From assembly GCA_015178975.1 (NCBI GenBank), contig WHVD01000009.1, positions 868,001-932,000 of the forward strand: 64,000 nt of DNA, written 5' to 3'. The position numbers and the translations under genes were made by a program. Origin of the DNA: Hysterangium stoloniferum. Lineage: Eukaryota > Basidiomycota > Agaricomycetes > Hysterangiales > Hysterangiaceae. This document shows positions 58,739-64,000 of this stretch, in pieces. Positions within the stretch are counted from its first letter, which is position 1; the number at the start of each line of letters is the position of its first letter. Below the pieces are notes generated by a model. That model was not told the DNA's origin. It ran no database searches and saw only the letters and a program-made list of their open reading frames with translations.

Positions 58739-60062
58739 TGTAATCCCGTCGTCAATTGGGATCACTGGCGGTCACACAAGTTGACAGGACCACGGTGTAT
58801 TGTCCAGAGCAGAACAAGATACAGGCAAGTGCAGCGTACGGTAAGATCTAAGGTCCTGAAAACTTCCCGGCTACTTATACCGTAAAACGCGGTGATTATG
58901 TAATCACGTAAAACTAAAGGGTCCGTGCGTAAGACTGGGGGCACCAGGATTACACCCCTCCCCACACAAAAACCAACCCACCACCCCAGATTCAACCCTG
59001 CTGGACCTCCTCTGTTAATGCGGAGCTTCAGGCGGCGGAGTCTGTATCCCGACCAAAAAAACACACAGCAGCGACGGAAATTGATACGGCACTAAAAAAA
59101 ACAAACAAAAAACACAAGGGGATCCAAAATAACGGCTTCTAATCGTCAATTATTCACATAAAACATTTCTCCAAATGCAGGTGCTCGACTACGGTGCAGG
59201 GCATGCGGGGGCGCCCGTACGTGTGCAGTGTGCAAGGGTGCGCGGCAGCGTGGATGGGTGTGTGTGCGCACGTACGTGTGCAGTGTGCAAGGGTGCGCGG
59301 CGGCGTGGATGTGTGTGCATGCGCGCGTACGTGTGGGGGCGCTCGACGACGGTGCGGCGGCGTGCGTGGGTGCGCGGGCGCGCGTACATGTGCAGGGTGC
59401 GCAGCGGTGCGGTGACGCGGATGTGTGCGCATGCGCGCGTACGTGTGGGGGCGCTCGACGACGGTGCGGCGGCGTGCGTGGGTGCGCGGGCGCGCGTACG
59501 TGTGCAGGGTGCGCAGCGGTGCGGTGACGTGGATGTGTGCGCGTGCGAGGGTGCGGCGGTGCGTATTTGCACAGGGAGCACTTGCAAGGGTGTGCGGCGG
59601 CACGTATACGCAAGGTTGCGAGGCGTGTACGGGACAAGGGAGTGTGGAGCCCTAGGGAATGTGAGCGAGTGGTCTGACGAGTGAACGGTGGTGATACAGA
59701 TCGGGTTCGACCAGGAAGGTAAGAAGTCGGTTTCTTTTGGAAGGAGTGAATGAGAGCCAGTGGAACGAAAGAGCCAAGGGTCTGGAGGGCCAAACACAAC
59801 GAAGTGCTGGATGAGAAATAACAAATGGCCGGTGTCAAAAAAAAAGTGTAATCCCGTCGTCAATTGGGATCACTGGCGGTCACACAAGTTGACAGGACCA
59901 CGGTGTATTGTCCAGAGCAGAACAAGATACAGGCAAGTGCAGCGTACGGTAAGATCTAAGGTCCTGAAAACTTCCCGGCTACTTATACCGTAAAACGCGG
60001 TGATTATGTAATCACGTAAAACTAAAGGGTCCGTGCGTAAGACTGGGGGCACCAGGATTACA
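58739..60062 (-). mobile_element. Young non-autonomous LTR retrotransposon (TRIM-like)
   Basis: 1324 bp with two 216 bp LTRs (58739-58954 and 59847-60062; TGTAATCCCG...CCAGGATTACA) that I find identical base for base, and TTTAC duplications (58734-58738 and 60063-60067). The related repeat at 57246 shows the empty site (CACTTTTACCCTG). The internal part is only 892 bp and has no gag or pol. A GTGGGGAGGGG polypurine tract abuts one LTR when read on the minus strand, suggesting minus orientation. CpG-rich, unlike its surroundings. Confidence 0.9.
59218..59540. repeat. GC-rich tandem repeats inside the young LTR element
   Basis: Two copies of a unit of about 54 bp (from 59218 and 59272) and two copies of a 112 bp unit (from 59321 and 59433), built of GCGCGCGTACGTGTG-like words. 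They produce long His/Arg/Ala/Pro-rich frames in several registers on both strands; I regard these as by-products of composition. Confidence 0.85.
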
Positions 60063-60272
60063 TTTACCCTGTAACCACAACTTGCCCAGACACCCTTTTA
60101 GTTTCCTGCAAGTTGTGATTGGGGTATCATCTCAGCTGTCTTGAATGGCTTCCAACTTGAACTTACAGCAATCTGTTAAAACTGCCTCCACTGTCTCCAA
60201 GACCTTCTGGAACCTTCTAGAAGCTTCTAGAAGCTTCCAGCATGTTCCAGAGTATTCACTGTTCATTTCCCA

Positions 60273-60368
60273 TGACAGCTGTCAATCAGCTGTCAGTTTC
60301 CATTCAAGCTGTCAATCAGCTGTCACTTCTGACAGCTGTCAACCAGCTGTCACTTTTGACAGCTGACA
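60273..60368. repeat. Cluster of TGACAGCTGTCA-type palindromes
   Basis: Repeated CAGCTGTCA/TGACAGCTG words, including perfect palindromes TGACAGCTGTCA at 60273 and near 60333. Could be a promoter module of the host repeat; factor binding is not shown. Confidence 0.7.
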
Positions 60369-60439
60369 AGCCTACTGATGTATAACATATATAAGCTTGT
60401 AGTTAGTGACCTGAATAGTAACAACTTTCCTCAGACTTG

Positions 60440-60494
60440 AGTGTGTCACATGTCACAGTAAGTCACATGTCACAGTAAGTCACATGTCACATTT
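60440..60494. repeat. TCACATGTCACAGTAAG tandem repeat
   Basis: Three direct, partly overlapping copies of a 17 bp unit downstream of the palindrome cluster. Confidence 0.8.
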
Positions 60495-60720
60495 AACAGG
60501 TTAATGGGCCCCGTTCAGCTTCATCTGCTGCGTAGGGTATAGACTAGATATTGATTTCAGGGGAAGTGTTAGAAATGGGAAAATACAATATCTATATGTG
60601 ACAGACTGTTATAAGACCCAGGCTTGCCATCAGTTATATAAACTGTTGTAAGAGCACAAGTTGGCATCATAAGTCCTTATATATATGTATATATAATCCA
60701 TCATATAATACTAGACTATA

Positions 60721-60794
60721 GGTTCAGTAGCTCAGTGGTTAAGAGCATCTGCATATAAAGCCAGGAGGTCCTTGGTTCAATCCCAGGCTGGGTC
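60721..60794 (+). ncRNA. tRNA-like sequence (degenerate tRNA or SINE head)
   Basis: 74 bases that fold partly as a tRNA: acceptor GGTTCAG with CTGGGTC (three G-U pairs), D arm GCTC/GAGC with A-box-like TAGCTCAGTGG, T arm CTTGG/CCAGG with B box GGTTCAATCCC. The anticodon stem (TCTGC against GCCAG) pairs poorly and the loop would read ATA, so a working tRNA is unlikely. A tRNA-derived SINE or tRNA pseudogene fits better. Confidence 0.6.
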
Positions 60795-60997
60795 AATTCT
60801 TTTCTATGCCTTTAACACAATCATCTAGCTTCACACTGAATAGTCAAAGCCTGAACTCTCATCAGTCATACTAACCTCTCCTCTTACTCTTATTTCATTA
60901 GCCCACTCTTTGGAATCATACTGCAAGGTCAATTCTGTTATCTCTTAGCTGTCTTAGTTATCTTACAGTTACTTAAGTCGACTAAAGCTCATTAGGG

Positions 60998-61517
60998 TAA
61001 CAGGACAATGATCCAAAACATACATCTAGGAAGGCCAAAAAGTGGTTTGAAGACAATGACATTCAAGTACTATCCTGGCCAGCCCAGTCCCCTGATCTAA
61101 ATCTCATTGAACAGCTTTGAGAACACCTCAAGCATCACCTGCAATGATGTAGCTTTTATGGTGGTAGGAAAGGCTAAGGAGTGGTTGAACCAACTGTCAA
61201 CATGTCAAACAGATGTAAACAAAGTTACATGACATGTTTATTATTCTCACAAGTGGTTTAGACTTATATTTTTACTGAAATAGTAACTTTTCTCTCAAAA
61301 TAATAGAGGGTCAAAAATTCATTCCAATGAGTGATCATTTTGTTTTATTTATTATTCCACCAATTTGGATTTAAATTCATAAGCCAAGTGTCAAGTTCAA
61401 GCTAAGATGCTGTACTATATTGGGTAATCTTTTGAGAATTGTCTGATGTCTGGTATGTGTATTGTGAATCAATCTTTCCAAAACAACAAAACATTGGAAC
61501 TATTTTTTGAGCCACTG
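60998..61517 (+). mobile_element. Decayed Tc1 element, 3' end
   Basis: The transposase C-terminal scrap ([20 protein letters not shown], then [15 protein letters not shown]) is followed by a right terminal repeat starting AATAGAGGGTCAAAAA (61301) and ending GAGCCACTG before TA (61518-61519). A divergent relative of elements A and B; older by its mutation load. Confidence 0.75.
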
Positions 61518-62733
61518 TAATTAATCTATCAGTATTTAAATTACTGGACCTTTATTTATTTATTTCTTGAATCCCTTGCCACATCAACATTTGTTAAACT
61601 ATTTGAGAGAGTAAATAGATAAATCCCTTACAATATCCCTGAAGGTGTTGTCAGCAAGCCACAACTCTTTACCCCACAACTCTTAGCATTTTGGCCCTCC
61701 AGTCAACTGTGCTATGTGTTGTCTTTAGTTCTTATCATACTATCCAGTTTGTTTGAAATACCAGAGCACCTTAACAGTTCGTACAAGGGTGCAACACATA
61801 AGTTGAAGCCAAGCTCTACCTGTGTTATAGAGTCAGATCTCCCAACTAGTACAATCTCAATCATCAGCCCACCAATATAGAGCCCCCTTTTCCTCCTTGT
61901 TTAGATGTTAACATCAAGACACAATTTTCATTTTGGATCTTTCTCTTGTTTTGCTCCAGACTTATCTTGTTGTGTCTGGATTGGCAGAAGAATAATGACT
62001 CCAGAATCAATATATATGTACATGTAGCAACTGTAATCATAAGCCAAAACAAATATTAACTTACTGAGCAAAGAAAACCAACTAAAGACCAACTAAGTTT
62101 AAATGACCAGGGTGACCCTACCAGTTTTTCCTTTCCTTGTGAGATCCCTTCAGGATTCACAGGTTTTCTTAGTGTACTTCTAATATCTTTACCTTTACTA
62201 CCCTCTTCCCTTTTTTCCCCTCCATCCCTATCCATACACTCCCAATGCCAGAAAGAAAACACTTCAAACACCCCTGTAGTAGCCTCCAGACCATTTTTGG
62301 GTGGGGAATACACTAAGTATTGTGCTTGCTTGAAATGAGAACAACTGAATGGTTTGAAAGGGTGCAGCACATATGCAAGCCAAAACCAAGACCATCTGAC
62401 ATTGGTGAATCAATCCTCAGCATCTGACATACCTTAGTTTATGCATGTCTCCTTTGACCTTAACAATGTAGAATGATCACAGTGTCTTTGACTTAAAACA
62501 TTTTACTTAAAAATAGGAGAAATTTCAAGGAAAATAAATTTTGCTATGTATTTTATATGGAGGTTTATACTACATTGAATACAGTCCAGTCAAAACAATA
62601 TAGATATATACAGTATATATGTGAGTGAGGAAATAACCTTTGAAGCCATTGTTTATCCTCCCATAGGGATAATAGCAATATAAATTGGACAAAAGGCAGT
62701 AAAATAAAGGTGAAACCACTATCTCACACTTTG
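61518..62733. other. Repeat-derived sequence before the TPR gene
   Basis: No gene supported. Contains a segment homologous (inverted) to 42740-42830 and two degenerate copies of the LTR block GGGTGCARCACATA...AAGCC (61784 and 62354). The frame at 62056-62370 (-) has no motif. The last few hundred bases are the 3' flank of the TPR gene. Confidence 0.4.
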
Positions 62734-64000
62734 CTACCACCAAAACCAAGACTTCCAACTCTGAAGCATCCTCAAGGTGGAGGCTAGGTTTCCCATGGAT
62801 ATTAATGTATCTGAATGCTGTGGGCCAAGCAATTGCTTGGATGCCTCCAGGAGCTTCATTTCCAGCTCCTGGGCTTCAGTATACTGTCCCAGAGACCTCA
62901 AGGTGGATACCAAGTCTCCCATGGATGTTAATGTATCTGGAGGCTCTGGGCCAAGCAGTTGCTCACATGCCTCCAGGACCTGCATTTCCAGCTCCTGAGC
63001 TTCAAGATATTTTCTGAGATCCACCAAGATACATGCCAAGTTTGCCATGGATGTTAATGTAGATGGATGCTCTTGGCCAAGCAGTTTCTTGCATGCCTCC
63101 AGGACCTGCATTTCCAGCTCCTGAGCTTCAGTATACTTTCCCAGATGCCTCAAGGTTCCCATAGATGTTAATGTATCTGGATGCTCTGGGCCAAGCAGTT
63201 GCTTGTGTGCCTCCAGGACCTGCATTTCCAGCTCCTGAGCTTCAGTATACTTTCCCAGATGCCTCAAGGTGGATGCCAAGTTTCCCATAGATGTTAATGT
63301 ATCTGGATGCTCTGGGCCAAGCAGTTGCTTGCGTGCCTCTAGGACCTGCACTTCCAGCTTGTGAGCGTCAGTATACTTTCCCAGATTGCACAAGGTGTAT
63401 GCTAAGTTTGCCATGGATATCAATGTATCTGGATGCTCTAAGCCAAGTAGTTGCTTGCATGCCTCCAGAACCTGCATTCCCAGCTCCTGAGCTTCAGCAT
63501 ACCTTTCCAGATGTCTCATGGTGGATGCCAAGTTTGCCATACATGTCAATGTATCTGGATGCTCTGGGCCAAGCAGTTGCTTGCGGGCCTCCAGGACCTG
63601 CATTTCCAGTCTGTGAGCTTCGGTATACTCTCCCAAACTGCACAAGGTGTATGCCAAGTGTGCCATGGATGTCAATGTATCTGGATGCTCTGGGCCAAGA
63701 AGTTGCTTACGTGCCTCTAGGACCTGCATTTCCAGCTCCTGAGCTTCAGTATACTTTCCCAGATGCTTCAGGGTGGATGCCAAGTTTCCCATGGATGTTA
63801 ATGTAGATGGATGCTCTGGGCCAAGCAGTTGCTTGCGTGCCTCCAGGACCTGCATTTCCCACTCCTGAGCTTCAGTATACTTTCCCAGATGCCTCAAGGT
63901 GGATGCCAAGTTTCCCATGGATGTTAATGTAGATGGATGCTCTGGGCCAAGCAGTTGCTTGCATGCCTCCAGGACCTGCATTTCCAGCTCCTGAGCTTCA
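62734..64000 (-). CDS. TPR-repeat protein, kinesin-light-chain type (3' part, partial)
   Basis: Open from the right window edge down to a stop at 62736-62734, at least 415 codons. It consists of ten tandem 42-residue TPR units of the pattern MQVLEARKQLLGPEHPDTL, then TSMGNLASTLRHLGKYTEAQ. Unit 7 (about 63110-63220) lacks five residues. The last unit runs into a short non-TPR tail (LQSWKSWFWW). Such TPR_10/TPR_12 arrays are the usual C-terminus of fungal NLR-like (NACHT or NB-ARC) proteins, where they act as a protein-binding surface. The N-terminal part lies outside the window, so that membership is inference. Repeat identity is very high, also at DNA level. Confidence 0.8.
   Translation of the reverse strand, partial: EAQELEMQVLEACKQLLGPEHPSTLTSMGNLASTLRHLGKYTEAQEWEMQVLEARKQLLGPEHPSTLTSMGNLASTLKHLGKYTEAQELEMQVLEARKQLLGPEHPDTLTSMAHLAYTLCSLGEYTEAHRLEMQVLEARKQLLGPEHPDTLTCMANLASTMRHLERYAEAQELGMQVLEACKQLLGLEHPDTLISMANLAYTLCNLGKYTDAHKLEVQVLEARKQLLGPEHPDTLTSMGNLASTLRHLGKYTEAQELEMQVLEAHKQLLGPEHPDTLTSMGTLRHLGKYTEAQELEMQVLEACKKLLGQEHPSTLTSMANLACILVDLRKYLEAQELEMQVLEACEQLLGPEPPDTLTSMGDLVSTLRSLGQYTEAQELEMKLLEASKQLLGPQHSDTLISMGNLASTLRMLQSWKSWFWW

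Larger units (their letters stand above)
58502..60997 (+). repeat. LTR family 3 copy, interrupted
   Basis: Begins TGTGAGAGGTACCC. It is homologous to 57246-57787 except for the young LTR element (58739-60062) and for about 700 bp (60115-60810) that has no counterpart there. The right end, near GGGTAACA at 60997, is tentative. Confidence 0.5.

Noticed and set aside
59146..59863. Long His/Arg/Pro/Ala-rich open frames on the minus strand (up to 230 codons), also open in other registers
   Set aside because: They coincide with GC-rich tandem repeats inside the young LTR element and show no domain; several frames on both strands are open at once, as composition predicts.
60721..60794. Functional tRNA gene
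   Set aside because: Anticodon stem has mismatches and the acceptor stem relies on three G-U pairs; better explained as tRNA-derived repeat.
63291..63806. 171-codon plus-strand ORF over the TPR array
   Set aside because: Mirror of the repeat gene on the other strand; residues repeat every 42 with no independent motif.

Overview
The window is fungal nuclear DNA, most likely from an agaricomycete basidiomycete. The evidence is protein-coding genes cut by many short (about 50-75 bp) GT-AG introns, a fungal-type gene repertoire, Ty3/gypsy elements with chromodomain integrases, and a highly repetitive kinesin-light-chain-type TPR gene of the kind expanded in basidiomycetes. The species cannot be named from this sequence alone.

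Left part, 1-26.2 kb: a normal gene-bearing segment with balanced base composition and plentiful CpG. In order it holds a long fused gene (GDP-mannose 3,5-epimerase-like module plus two glycosyltransferase-A-like modules, +); a Rex1-type RNA exonuclease (+); a bestrophin-family anion channel (-); a small hypothetical ORF (-); a DAO-type FAD oxidoreductase (-); a plasma-membrane P-type H+-ATPase (+, divergent from the oxidoreductase over a 423 bp shared upstream region); and an M1 zinc aminopeptidase (+). A decayed scrap of the H+-ATPase lies between the last two. No operon-like relation is implied; these are independently spliced eukaryotic genes.

Right part, 26.2-62.7 kb: a repeat island, CpG-poor and full of stops and frameshifts. 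It is a nest of transposons whose insertion order can be read from target-site duplications. A foldback MITE (27392-42737) was hit at its palindrome centre by two Tc1/mariner elements. One of these (27499-40543) was hit by a full-length Ty3/gypsy element (28731-40165, TSD ATACC). That gypsy was hit by another Tc1 copy and two solo LTRs. Further right are a second gypsy lineage broken inside its reverse-transcriptase active site and then partly inverted, a 5'-truncated LINE with a 15 bp TSD (itself hit by an LTR-like unit), more solo LTRs, and a young non-autonomous LTR element with two identical 216 bp LTRs (58739-60062).

The gypsy elements carry an extra reverse-strand reading frame with a cysteine cluster between pol and the 3' LTR, seen in two unrelated positions. 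Active-site losses in the gypsy pol are mostly CpG-to-CpA changes, the footprint of cytosine methylation and deamination.

Right edge, 62.7-64.0 kb: the 3' end of a TPR-repeat gene (-), ten near-identical 42-residue repeats, open through the window edge. Exon boundaries were read by eye from splice signals and reading-frame continuity. Where I did not place every exon I give the gene span only.
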